Source: Acidobacteriota bacterium (GTDB taxonomy: Bacteria; Acidobacteriota; Terriglobia; Bryobacterales; Bryobacteraceae). Taken from it: DNA of 34,784 nucleotides. Made by a program: the position numbers and the translations under genes. The stretch covers positions 1 to 34,784 of the forward strand of contig JACQZR010000131.1 of NCBI GenBank assembly GCA_016213775.1, given 5' to 3'. This document shows positions 1 to 7,688 of this stretch, one piece after another. A model generated the notes under the pieces. The model made no database searches. It saw only the letters and a list, made by a program, of their open reading frames with translations, and was not told the DNA's origin. The number at the start of each line of letters is the position of its first letter. The stretch's first letter is position 1.

Positions 1-588
1 CCCGGATGGGGAATGATCTTGGACAGGAGGCGGCTAAACCAGAAAGGCAGACCTCACCCTCAAGACGACAGTCCCGAAGGCCCAACGCCTTCGCCTGCAA
101 CACGTGTTATTTTTTCTGCGCCTGTTTTGGACAGCAGTGCTGGGAAAAGGAAGAAAACGAATTTCCAAACGAAGCCAATCCCATTTCCGAACACCCCGAC
201 TTCTCGATCTGACGCGTATGAATCTTCCGTTCCTCGAATCGGTTTGCCGGCCCCCATGCCCATGCCGAGTCCTTACGCCGCGCCAACCACCTCCAGGGCG
301 GCTCACCCTACGCACCTGACGACCGTCTCATCCAGGTCCATCCCCATTCCTGGCTTGCCGCTGCCGTACAGATAGCCTTTCCGGATCTCCGCTAGGGAGC
401 ACGACAAGTGTCCCCAGACACCAAATCGGTAATGCAGTCACAAGACAATAAAATATTCATTTCTCTACGGCTGACAAAGTAAATCAACAACTTAGGTGCG
501 CGGAGCCGCCGCGCCTCAATCATATCGCTTGACACTCTATGGTAGAAGTAAGTGGAGACTAGTGATCCTGTAACGAGGAGTAAGAGTT
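1..588. other. Intergenic region without a convincing gene
   Basis: Several short open frames exist on both strands here, but their translations are Pro/Arg/Ser-rich, low in hydrophobic cores and resemble no family I know. Visible elements are a 7-bp perfect hairpin at 75-93 (loop of 5), a 10-bp palindrome AACACGTGTT at 99-108 followed by a T-rich stretch, and an AT-richer segment from about 430 to 500. Around 155-200 the forward translations read FPNEANPISEHPDF or NFQTKPIPFPN. From memory these resemble the dispersed non-coding 'NEAN/TKPI' repeats that are often mis-called as proteins in planctomycete and acidobacterial genomes; this resemblance is unverified. Confidence 0.5.
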
Positions 589-591
589 ATG
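529..591 (+). promoter_or_regulatory. Promoter-like box plus SD-like sequence pointing at an antisense frame
   Basis: A perfect TTGACA lies at 529-534, and GAGGAG occurs upstream of an ATG at 589. No good -10 hexamer sits at the usual 16-18 bp spacing (TAGAAG at 543-548 is too close). The reading frame that follows runs antisense into the 3' end of the ABC permease gene and does not look like a real protein. It may be the leader of a gene whose body was lost by rearrangement, or chance. Confidence 0.2.
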
Positions 592-618
592 GAACTGGCA
601 AGATCGAGGGCCGTGTCT

Positions 619-1794
619 CTACCGGCCGAAGATGATCTTCTCCGACGAGAAGAGCCGCGAGGCGAGGTAGAGGAAGACTCCCGCCAGAGCGAGCGCCGAG
701 ACGCCTGCGATGCCGAACATCAGCGGGGAAGGGACCTTGCCGCTGAGGATCTCCGTACCCATGGCGTACTGGCCGAGGATCGGGATGGGCTGCATCCAGG
801 GTTTGTTGGAAATCGGGTAGAGCGAGGAGATCACGCCAGGGATGGTGACCGCCATGATCAGGAATCCCATGTAGCTTTGGGCCTCCTTGAACGACTTCGC
901 GAAGCAGGAAAGATAGACCTGGACGGCGGGGGCTACGAATGCCATCGGGCCGACCGCGGCGAGTAACATGAGTAGCTGGGGAGTGTCCATGCGGAAGCGA
1001 ACGCCTAAGTCTTCCAGGGATAATTTGGACATAACGAAAGCGGTGAAAGCGAGTGTGCCGGCGAGGCCTAGAAATGCAGCGGCTGTGGCGGCCATCCACT
1101 TACCGGCCACTAACTCCCAGCGCGGGACGGGGTTGAGCAAAAGCGGTTCCAGCGATTGCCGCTCGCGTTCGCCGGCCGTGGAATCCGTGGCAATCTGCAT
1201 CCCGGTGCTGAAGGCCGCGAGAATGAGGAACATCGGGATGAAATTGAAGAGCATCGCAGCGCGCTGTTTGGCGCTGGAGACTTCCACCTGTTCCACCTTG
1301 AGCGTGCTGGCGACAGCGGGGCTGACACCGCGCGCAATCAGGCGGAGGTTGCCGATTTCGGCGCTGAAGCGATTGAGGAGCCCATTGACGCGGCGCACTT
1401 TGGCGCGTATGTTGCTACGGGTGGAATCGGAAACCACTTTGACCGGCGCGGGGCGGGACTCGCTGAACTTTTCGCCAAAGTCCTTCTCGACGATGATGAC
1501 GACGTCGACTTTGCGATCGGTGACGGCCTGTTCTGGATCGGCCGGGCCGTTGACGATCTCGATCCCGCTTTGTTGCTGCAGCCAGTTCATGAGAATGGGT
1601 GCGTTCTCGCGGCCCACCACTGGAATCTGGATCTCTTGCGCGGCTTTCTCCTGTCCGGCAATCTGGCGGAACATGAAGGCGATGAGGATGGGTCCGAAAA
1701 GGGTGCTGAAGAGCACAGTGTATATGGCGCGCTTATCCCGGAACGCATCGGTCAATTCCTTGCTCGCGACGATAGCCATACGCGACAAGCTCAT
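619..1794 (-). CDS. ABC-2 type exporter permease, NatB-like
   Basis: This 391-residue protein is the membrane subunit of an ABC exporter. The N-terminus (MSLSRMAIVASKELTDAFRD) is followed by a first membrane helix at about 25-43, then a long soluble, charged extracytoplasmic region (about 45-220), then a block of five or so hydrophobic helices to the C-terminus. That layout is the one known for NatB/COG1668 permeases. The ATG at 1794 overlaps the stop of the upstream ATPase gene in an ATGA, which fixes the start and implies translational coupling; the frame is open further upstream only as a shadow of the ATPase gene. The substrate is not visible from sequence: NatAB exports sodium in Bacillus, but many relatives have unknown cargo. 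It is the last gene of a five-gene operon with a lipoprotein peptidase. Confidence 0.88.
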   Translation of the reverse strand: MSLSRMAIVASKELTDAFRDKRAIYTVLFSTLFGPILIAFMFRQIAGQEKAAQEIQIPVVGRENAPILMNWLQQQSGIEIVNGPADPEQAVTDRKVDVVIIVEKDFGEKFSESRPAPVKVVSDSTRSNIRAKVRRVNGLLNRFSAEIGNLRLIARGVSPAVASTLKVEQVEVSSAKQRAAMLFNFIPMFLILAAFSTGMQIATDSTAGERERQSLEPLLLNPVPRWELVAGKWMAATAAAFLGLAGTLAFTAFVMSKLSLEDLGVRFRMDTPQLLMLLAAVGPMAFVAPAVQVYLSCFAKSFKEAQSYMGFLIMAVTIPGVISSLYPISNKPWMQPIPILGQYAMGTEILSGKVPSPLMFGIAGVSALALAGVFLYLASRLFSSEKIIFGR

Positions 1795-2516
1795 TCGGCA
1801 CCCCCTTCGCCAACCAGGTTGACGAACGCATCTTCGAGTGTTTCTTTTCCGGTCATTGCGAGTAGGTCTTCGGCGGTTCCGTCCGCCACAACGCGGCCCT
1901 TGCCGATGACGACGATGCGATCGCAGAGGGCCGATACTTCCTGCATCACATGGCTCGAGAAGAGAATGCACTTTCCCTGTTCGCGGAGGTGGCGGATAAC
2001 GTCGCGGACTGCGCGCGTGCTCATCACGTCGAGTCCGTTGGTGGGCTCATCAAGGAGGATGTTTTGCGGATCGTGGACGAGAGCGCGGGCCATGGCGACT
2101 TTGGTTCGCTCGCCGTGAGAGAAGCCGCCGACGCGACGGTCGATCACGCTTTTCAGATCGAGGATCCGGACCCACTGCTCGATGCGGGATTCGAGCTCGT
2201 CGGCAGCGAGACCCTGGAGCTGGCCAAAGTAGCGGATGTGCTCGCGGGCGGTGAGGCGCGGGTAGAGGCCGGACTGATCCGGGAGAACGCCCAGCCGGGA
2301 CTGGACGAGAAGGGGGTCGGTAACGCTGGTGTTATCAATAGAAATGGCTCCGGCGTCGGGCTTCATCAGGCCATAGATCATGCGAAGGGTGGTGGTTTTG
2401 CCTGCTCCGTTGGGGCCGAGGAGGCCGGTGACGATGCCGTCGGGGGCGGTGAAGGAGACACCGTCGACGGCTTTGACCGTGCCGAAGCGCTTCTGGAGAT
2501 TCTCGGTCCGGATCAT
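1791..2516 (-). CDS. ABC exporter ATP-binding protein, NatA-like
   Basis: A 241-residue nucleotide-binding subunit that would power the adjacent permease. Walker A is GPNGAGKTT at about 34-42, the ABC signature appears as GGFSHGE at 130-136 (a variant of LSGGQ), Walker B ILLDEP is at 153-158, and the switch histidine is H189 in SSHVM. Length and motif spacing match single-domain NatA/COG4555 ATPases. Its ATG overlaps the stop of the S33 peptidase gene (ATGA at 2513-2516), and its own stop overlaps the permease start in the same way, so the three proteins are probably made in a fixed ratio. The C-terminal 30 residues are short, with no accessory domain. Confidence 0.93.
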   Translation of the reverse strand: MIRTENLQKRFGTVKAVDGVSFTAPDGIVTGLLGPNGAGKTTTLRMIYGLMKPDAGAISIDNTSVTDPLLVQSRLGVLPDQSGLYPRLTAREHIRYFGQLQGLAADELESRIEQWVRILDLKSVIDRRVGGFSHGERTKVAMARALVHDPQNILLDEPTNGLDVMSTRAVRDVIRHLREQGKCILFSSHVMQEVSALCDRIVVIGKGRVVADGTAEDLLAMTGKETLEDAFVNLVGEGGAE

Positions 2517-4030
2517 TTCTCGCCTCCCTTATCGCCGGCAGCGGATTTGGTTCCGTTCATCGGGTCAGGGCCCGATGGGCCGAGAAAGAAGGGAGGCCGT
2601 TTGACGTTTTGCACACAGGCGGGGTCGAGTTTGGCGGCGGTGCCATCGTTGTAAAACTTGGACATCAGCTTGAGGACGCAGCCGCTCGACCAGGCGCCGT
2701 GGCCGGTTGCGGGCACCACGATGTGTTTCGAGTTCTTCCATTGCGCGGCGACTTGTTCGCCCCACGAGGGTGGCGTGACGGGGTCGAGTTGACCGGAGAG
2801 GATCAGGGCGGGGACGTCGCTGGCGATATCGGTGAAGTAGCTGGGCTCCACCTGGCCTTTGGGCCAGAAGTCGCACGGCTTGAGGCGCAGTTCCGCGATT
2901 TCCGCGCCGAGGAATGTGTCGGCAGTTTCCTGGTCGACTTGGCCGGGTTGGATGCGCGGGGCGTCCTCGCTGCACACAACCGAGAAGTGCATGCCTTGGG
3001 CAAGCGAGCCGGAGCTGGGATCGAAGGCGCTTCCGAGAGCGAGGAAGCCGCTGAAATTGCCTTTTTCGGCCTGTTCAATGAGGAGCGGAACGAGTGAGGC
3101 GGATGTAGGTGCGTAGAGAGTGGTGAAGAGAATCCCGGCGACGGTCAGCCGTTTGACGTCGAGGTCCTTCTCTTCGCCGGTGCGTGGATGGACGTAGCGG
3201 ATGTGCTGCGGCTTGACCTTTAGCTTCGCGATGAGATCGAGAAAGCGCTCCTTGAGCCGGGGGAAGCGCTCGCCGCAGCTTGGCTCCTTGGCGCAATCGC
3301 TGAAGAGGATGTCGATGGCGCGCTGGCCGTCGCGAGCCATGTAGAGCGGAAGGCGCATGTCCGGTGGGGCGACACCGTCGATTACGGCGGAGCGGGTGTT
3401 GGCGCGGTAACGCCGAACGTACTCCATGGCGGCGCGCGTTCCGTACGAGCCGCCGTAGATGTTGATCTTGCCGTAGCCCAGGTACCGGCGGACGTCATCG
3501 AGGTCGTCCATGGCAATGGAGGTGGTGTAACGGGTGACATCGGCTTTGTCTTTATAGCTGTCAAGGCATCCGCGGAGGCGCTTGACGAATGCAGAGCCGT
3601 CGCCGGGGTCTTCGTCGTCTTCTTTCTTACCCGGCTTGCATTCCAGGGGGTTGGATTTTCCGGTACCTCGCTGGTCGACCATGACGATGTCGCGATCAGT
3701 CTGCAGCAGGCGGAATGGTTCCTTGAGCTGGCTGGCGAGAGCGGCCGCACCTTGGCCGGGACCCCCGGCAAGGAAGAACACGGGGTCTGGTGCGCTCTTC
3801 TGTTTGAGGGCGGGAAGGATGACGATCTTGAGTGGGATCTTGCGGCCGGATTTGGCTTGCCGGTCTTCAAACACTTCGAAGGTCCCGCAGTAGCCGTCGC
3901 TCGGGCCGTCAGCGGATTTGCAGGGCTTCAAGCGATCGATGGCGGATCTTTGTTCGATCGCAGTGCAGGAGGAAAGTGCCAGCAGCGTGGCCAGCGATAG
4001 TGGGACAAGGCACTCCCGTGGGAATTTCAT
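2513..4030 (-). CDS. S33-type alpha/beta-hydrolase peptidase, lipoprotein
   Basis: This 505-residue hydrolase resembles tripeptidyl/prolyl aminopeptidases of family S33 that carry a C-terminal TAP-like domain. The N-terminus is a lipoprotein signal ending in the lipobox LSSC with the lipidated Cys at residue 22, so the enzyme should sit on a membrane facing the periplasm. The oxyanion region FLAGGPGQG and VDQRGTGKS is followed by the nucleophile elbow YGGSYGTR (Ser about 195). The acid lies in SGQLDPVTPP and the histidine in ATGHGAW near the C-terminus. I chose ATG 4030 because it gives a clean lipoprotein signal; a TTG nine bases upstream is possible. No Shine-Dalgarno is obvious. It is coupled by ATGA to natA. 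A peptidase beside an exporter suggests peptide or lipopeptide processing, but that is inference. Confidence 0.85.
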   Translation of the reverse strand: MKFPRECLVPLSLATLLALSSCTAIEQRSAIDRLKPCKSADGPSDGYCGTFEVFEDRQAKSGRKIPLKIVILPALKQKSAPDPVFFLAGGPGQGAAALASQLKEPFRLLQTDRDIVMVDQRGTGKSNPLECKPGKKEDDEDPGDGSAFVKRLRGCLDSYKDKADVTRYTTSIAMDDLDDVRRYLGYGKINIYGGSYGTRAAMEYVRRYRANTRSAVIDGVAPPDMRLPLYMARDGQRAIDILFSDCAKEPSCGERFPRLKERFLDLIAKLKVKPQHIRYVHPRTGEEKDLDVKRLTVAGILFTTLYAPTSASLVPLLIEQAEKGNFSGFLALGSAFDPSSGSLAQGMHFSVVCSEDAPRIQPGQVDQETADTFLGAEIAELRLKPCDFWPKGQVEPSYFTDIASDVPALILSGQLDPVTPPSWGEQVAAQWKNSKHIVVPATGHGAWSSGCVLKLMSKFYNDGTAAKLDPACVQNVKRPPFFLGPSGPDPMNGTKSAAGDKGGEK

Positions 4031-4042
4031 AGGGGACAAAGA

Positions 4043-4966
4043 CTACAGTGTACCTGCTTTGGCTGGATCACTGTTGCGGCGCAGATAGTCAATCAATTGA
4101 GGCGCGAAGACCTCTGGTTTGAGGAATGCCATGAAATGGTTTTCGTCCAGTTGCAGGAGTTCGCTTTGTTGGACGATGCGGTGGTGTTCCAGTGCGGCCG
4201 CGAGTGGGACCAGCGGGTCGTGCCTGCCGTGGATGATCAGCATGGGGCCGCGGTAGGTTTCGAGGATGTGGCGGAGGGGACGCTGATCGGAGTCGTAGAA
4301 GTTGCGCGCGTATTCGATGTCGAACATGATCCTGTTGAGCGCGCCGTAATGTGGGATGGCGGTATGGAGCAGCCACAACGCGCCGAGTTGGAGGCCGTGC
4401 AGGATGTGGTTGCCCCAGTAGCCGCCGGTCCATTCGTGTTCCTGCACACCGATGGCGGAGAGCATCACGATGGATGTGACGGCTTGTGGAGAGGCGGCGG
4501 TCATGGAAAGCGCGACGCCTCCGCCCATGCTGAAGGCAACCACTTGGGCTTGGGAGATGTTGAGTTGGCGAAGGAACGCGAGCATGTAATGGGCGTGGGC
4601 GCGGAACGAGTAATCCGGGATGTGGCGGGTGGATTCGCCGAAGCCTGGGAGGTCAGGTGCGATCAAACGAAAGTGAGAGCCAAGCTGCTTCATCAGGGGT
4701 TCCATCACTTCGCCGCTACCCGGGCTGCCATGAAGCAGAAGTACAGCCGGTAGATCGGTTCGGCCAGGGGCAGTATCGCGGTAGGCGATGCGTACGGGCC
4801 TCTGATCGAGGGTGACGGTGACGTGCGCGAGCGATTGTGGAGTGGTCGTGGTTCGGAGTTGCACTAGACCTGAGGTGATGAGGAGGATGCCGTATGCGAT
4901 CAGCGAGGGCAATGTGATGCGCGAATTATGGATTCGCACGAGGAGTGCGCGGTGGCGTGTTGACAT
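4043..4966 (-). CDS. Membrane-anchored alpha/beta hydrolase
   Basis: A 307-residue alpha/beta-hydrolase fold protein. A positively charged N-terminus is followed by one hydrophobic helix at about 19-36, so the catalytic domain is probably tethered in the periplasm. Fold landmarks are the oxyanion loop LLLHGSPGSG (about 76-85), DLPGFGES, the nucleophile elbow AFSMGGG (Ser146), the acid in GRHDPLVP and the catalytic histidine in DENHFMAF. The reaction (ester, amide or epoxide hydrolysis) cannot be told from these motifs. The ATG at 4966 overlaps the upstream esterase gene by 41 bases; a GTG at 4939 would shorten the overlap to 14. Its stop is 12 bases from the S33 peptidase start, placing it firmly in the operon. 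Confidence 0.85.
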   Translation of the reverse strand: MSTRHRALLVRIHNSRITLPSLIAYGILLITSGLVQLRTTTTPQSLAHVTVTLDQRPVRIAYRDTAPGRTDLPAVLLLHGSPGSGEVMEPLMKQLGSHFRLIAPDLPGFGESTRHIPDYSFRAHAHYMLAFLRQLNISQAQVVAFSMGGGVALSMTAASPQAVTSIVMLSAIGVQEHEWTGGYWGNHILHGLQLGALWLLHTAIPHYGALNRIMFDIEYARNFYDSDQRPLRHILETYRGPMLIIHGRHDPLVPLAAALEHHRIVQQSELLQLDENHFMAFLKPEVFAPQLIDYLRRNSDPAKAGTL

Positions 4967-6008
4967 AAGTGATCACGTCCCTGGATGCTTTGGTTTCGAC
5001 GCCGGTTTTTTGAAGGAAGCCGAGGTCGCGGAACCAGTCGATGAAGCGGTATTGCCAGGTGCCGAATGGTATGCCGTTGCGGTCAGTGAGTCCGCCGCTC
5101 ATACGCGTGCCGTCCTGGAGCGGATCGCCGGGATGGCGGCCGTTGCCATAGAGATGCATTTCGATGTTGGGGACGCCGATGGCGAGCATGGCATTGTAGT
5201 ACTCCATGGCCCAGATGGCGTGGCCGCGGTCGCCGGAACCGCCGCAAACGAGAAACGCCGGGGGGACGTTCTTTGGAATGGGAGGCGCGGTGCGATTGCG
5301 CGCGAACGGAGTGGGGCCGGGGTAGATGATACCCACGAAATCGGGACGCGAGGATACGTTGCCGAGGGCATCGCTGGCGGTCTTCTCATCGAAGCCACTG
5401 TAGAGAACGGCGGTCGCGGAGGCCAGCTCAGCACCCGCGGAGAAGCCCATGATGCCGATTTTGTTGGGATCGATGCTCCATTCCTTGGCATAGGCGCGGA
5501 CCATGCGAATGGCCTGTTGCGCGTCATAGACGGCATCGGTTTGGGCATTGTAGCCGTCGCGGCGGAGGCGGTTGCGAAGGATGATGGTGTTGACGCCGTA
5601 GTTGTAGAAGAAGGGGACGAAGTCAGCGCCTTCGCCACCGACGTTGAGGGTGTTGTGGCCGCCGCCGGCCACGAGGATGACAGCGGCTCCGGTGTTGATG
5701 CCGCGTTCGACGGTGTGGACTTCAATGGATGGATTGTGGATGTTGACGATGGAGCTGATGCGGCCTTGAACAGCCTGGCTCATGTTGTAGACTTCGGCTT
5801 CGCGCACTTTGCCGGCGTTGAGAAACGGCGAGCCGGGTGGGAAGATCGGGACGACGATTCCCCCTTGAAGGATGGGTTGGGGGGCGTAGGGGCCGTCAGC
5901 GGCAGGACCGGGTTTGGGAAGGCTGAGTGCCTGCGGCAAGGGAGGCGGATTTTGCGCCGCGGCGAGTGTGGCGGCGGCCATCGTAAGCAGTACTCTGTTC
6001 ATCAGCAT
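4926..6008 (-). CDS. Secreted alpha/beta-hydrolase esterase (acetylxylan-esterase-like)
   Basis: The first gene of the five-gene operon encodes 360 residues. The N-terminus MNRVLLTMAAATLAAAQ is a cleavable signal, giving an exported enzyme. The hydrolase core shows ILVAGGGHN (oxyanion hole, about 111-119), LRNRLRRDGYNA (about 145-155) and the nucleophile elbow GFSAGAE (Ser190). A His occurs in GNGRHPGD towards the C-terminus. This layout is that of the BD-FAE/Aes-like esterases often annotated as acetylxylan esterase or lipase; the natural substrate is not determined. Two Met codons (6008, 6002) can start it. The promoter must lie in the 70-base gap shared with divergent uppS. Confidence 0.82.
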   Translation of the reverse strand: MLMNRVLLTMAAATLAAAQNPPPLPQALSLPKPGPAADGPYAPQPILQGGIVVPIFPPGSPFLNAGKVREAEVYNMSQAVQGRISSIVNIHNPSIEVHTVERGINTGAAVILVAGGGHNTLNVGGEGADFVPFFYNYGVNTIILRNRLRRDGYNAQTDAVYDAQQAIRMVRAYAKEWSIDPNKIGIMGFSAGAELASATAVLYSGFDEKTASDALGNVSSRPDFVGIIYPGPTPFARNRTAPPIPKNVPPAFLVCGGSGDRGHAIWAMEYYNAMLAIGVPNIEMHLYGNGRHPGDPLQDGTRMSGGLTDRNGIPFGTWQYRFIDWFRDLGFLQKTGVETKASRDVITYVNTPPRTPRANP

Positions 6009-6079
6009 CTCGGCTTTTCATGATAACCAATCAACTGGAACAGCCGGGGCTGCACGCGTTACTATAAGTGATTACGTTC

Positions 6080-6919
6080 ATGCAAGAGCTCTTTGCTACG
6101 CTCACCCCAGGTACGGAGGAGTGGCGGCTGGCCGGATTGTTAGACCCGGCGCGTCTTCCCGCACACATCGCCGTTATCATGGATGGCAACGGACGGTGGG
6201 CGAAGCTGCGCGGGTTGCCGCGCGCCGCGGGGCACAAGGCGGGGGTGGAGCCGGTTCGCGAAGTTGTGGAAACGTGTGCGCGCCTCGGACTGGAGTGCCT
6301 CACTTTGTACGCCTTCAGCATGGAGAATTGGAAGCGTCCGCGGGCGGAAGTGGACACGCTGTGGCGGCTGCTTCGCTACTATCTCAAGGCCGAGTTGCCT
6401 CGGCTGGCGCGCAATAACATCCGCTTGAATGTGATTGGACGGCCGGACTCATTGCCGGCACAGGCGTTTCGGGAACTGGAAGAGACGATCGCACGGACGG
6501 CGGGGAATACGGGTCTGCGGCTGAACCTGGCGATCAACTACGGCGGGCGCCAGGAGCTGACCGATGCCGTGAACAGCATTCTGTCCGAAGCGCGCCGCAA
6601 GGGCCAGCTTGCGGGTTTGGTGGTGGATGAGGAAGCGATCACCAATCATCTCTATACCGCCGGGATGCCTGATCCGGATCTTCTGATCCGGACATCCGGT
6701 GAGATGCGCGTGTCGAACTTCCTGCTTTGGCAGATTGCCTATGCCGAGCTGTACGTGACCGAGACATTGTGGCCGGATTTCCGCAAGCTCGACTTGTTGC
6801 GCGCGCTGGTGGAGTATCAGAAGCGCGACCGGCGGTTTGGCGGGCTGACCATGGGGCGAACGCATTCGGAAGTGACCGAGCAATGGGCGGAAACCGTGCC
6901 CGCGGGAGAGCCTGCCTAG
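6080..6919 (+). CDS. uppS: Isoprenyl transferase / undecaprenyl diphosphate synthase
   Basis: This cis-prenyltransferase condenses isopentenyl diphosphate onto farnesyl diphosphate to make the C55 lipid carrier for peptidoglycan and other surface polymers. The family signature is IAVIMDGNGRWAK with the essential Asp at residue 35, then YAFSMENW, the region LNLAINYGGR, and the C-terminal PDLLIRTSGE and YFW-type segments (TLWPDF). Length, 279 residues, is normal for the family. I chose ATG 6080; a GTG at 6068 is the alternative, and neither has a strong Shine-Dalgarno. It is followed four bases later by cdsA, the widely conserved uppS-cdsA pair, but the usual downstream dxr and rseP are absent here. 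Confidence 0.96.
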   Translation: MQELFATLTPGTEEWRLAGLLDPARLPAHIAVIMDGNGRWAKLRGLPRAAGHKAGVEPVREVVETCARLGLECLTLYAFSMENWKRPRAEVDTLWRLLRYYLKAELPRLARNNIRLNVIGRPDSLPAQAFRELEETIARTAGNTGLRLNLAINYGGRQELTDAVNSILSEARRKGQLAGLVVDEEAITNHLYTAGMPDPDLLIRTSGEMRVSNFLLWQIAYAELYVTETLWPDFRKLDLLRALVEYQKRDRRFGGLTMGRTHSEVTEQWAETVPAGEPA

Positions 6920-6923
6920 TGCC

Positions 6924-7688
6924 ATGCGGCGGATTCTGACTGCGCTTGTACTCATACCGAGCGTCGTTTTCGTTATTTTTCTTGGTCCGCCGTGGTTGTT
7001 TCAGCTTGTTGCCGCGCTGATGGCCGTGGCCTGCTTCCATGAGTACGCCTTCATTGCGAATGCGCAGAAGATGCGGGTTCCGGTGTGGTTCGGCCATGCG
7101 CTCGGGTTGGCGGTGTTATTCCTTCCGGTGGTGGATTGGCGCGCGGTGTTTGTGGCGTCGGTGGTGTTGATGCTGTGGTCGCTCACGCTGGATTCACCGG
7201 TGGATGCCTTGCCAGCGGTATCGGCGACACTGCTCGGCATCATCTATGTGTACGGGGCGTGGAAGTGCGCATCCGGGTTGCGCGAGGCGAGTCCGTGGTG
7301 GCTGCTATTCGCTGTGTCGATCAACTGGGTGGGCGATTCCGCGGCAATGTATGGAGGGAAGTTTTTCGGGAAACGCAAGCTGGCGCCGGTGGTGAGTCCG
7401 AAGAAGACGTGGGAAGGGTCTGCAGCCTCGGCGCTGTTGACTACGGTGTTTGGGGCGTTGCTTCTGCCTCGCACGGTGAACCTGGACGTGACTCAGGCGG
7501 CGCTGCTGGCGCTGGTGGCGGGGATTGCCGGCCAAATTGGGGATCTGGTGGAATCGGCGATGAAGCGTGGGGCGGATGTCAAGGACAGCGGGAACATGCT
7601 GCCGGGTCATGGAGGCTGGTTGGACCGTTTGGACAGCACGCTGTTTTCAATGCCGGTGGTAGCGTTCTATTTGCAGTGGCTCCACTAG
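6924..7688 (+). CDS. cdsA: Phosphatidate cytidylyltransferase
   Basis: A 254-residue inner-membrane enzyme that converts phosphatidic acid and CTP to CDP-diacylglycerol, the branch point for phospholipids. It is hydrophobic almost throughout, with roughly seven or eight membrane helices. The C-terminal CDS signature is complete: S211-x2-K214-R215, D221, PGHGG at 227-231, then D234, R235, D237 and S238. The start lies four bases after the uppS stop, so the two are cotranscribed. Its TAG stop overlaps the TAG stop of the convergent GH2 gene in one CTAG (7685-7688), leaving no room for a terminator between them. Confidence 0.96.
   Translation: MRRILTALVLIPSVVFVIFLGPPWLFQLVAALMAVACFHEYAFIANAQKMRVPVWFGHALGLAVLFLPVVDWRAVFVASVVLMLWSLTLDSPVDALPAVSATLLGIIYVYGAWKCASGLREASPWWLLFAVSINWVGDSAAMYGGKFFGKRKLAPVVSPKKTWEGSAASALLTTVFGALLLPRTVNLDVTQAALLALVAGIAGQIGDLVESAMKRGADVKDSGNMLPGHGGWLDRLDSTLFSMPVVAFYLQWLH

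Noticed and set aside
13-375. A 120-codon forward frame at the left edge
   Set aside because: Its translation is a Pro/Ser/Arg-rich string without secondary-structure pattern, it has no ribosome binding site, and other frames across the same stretch are equally open.
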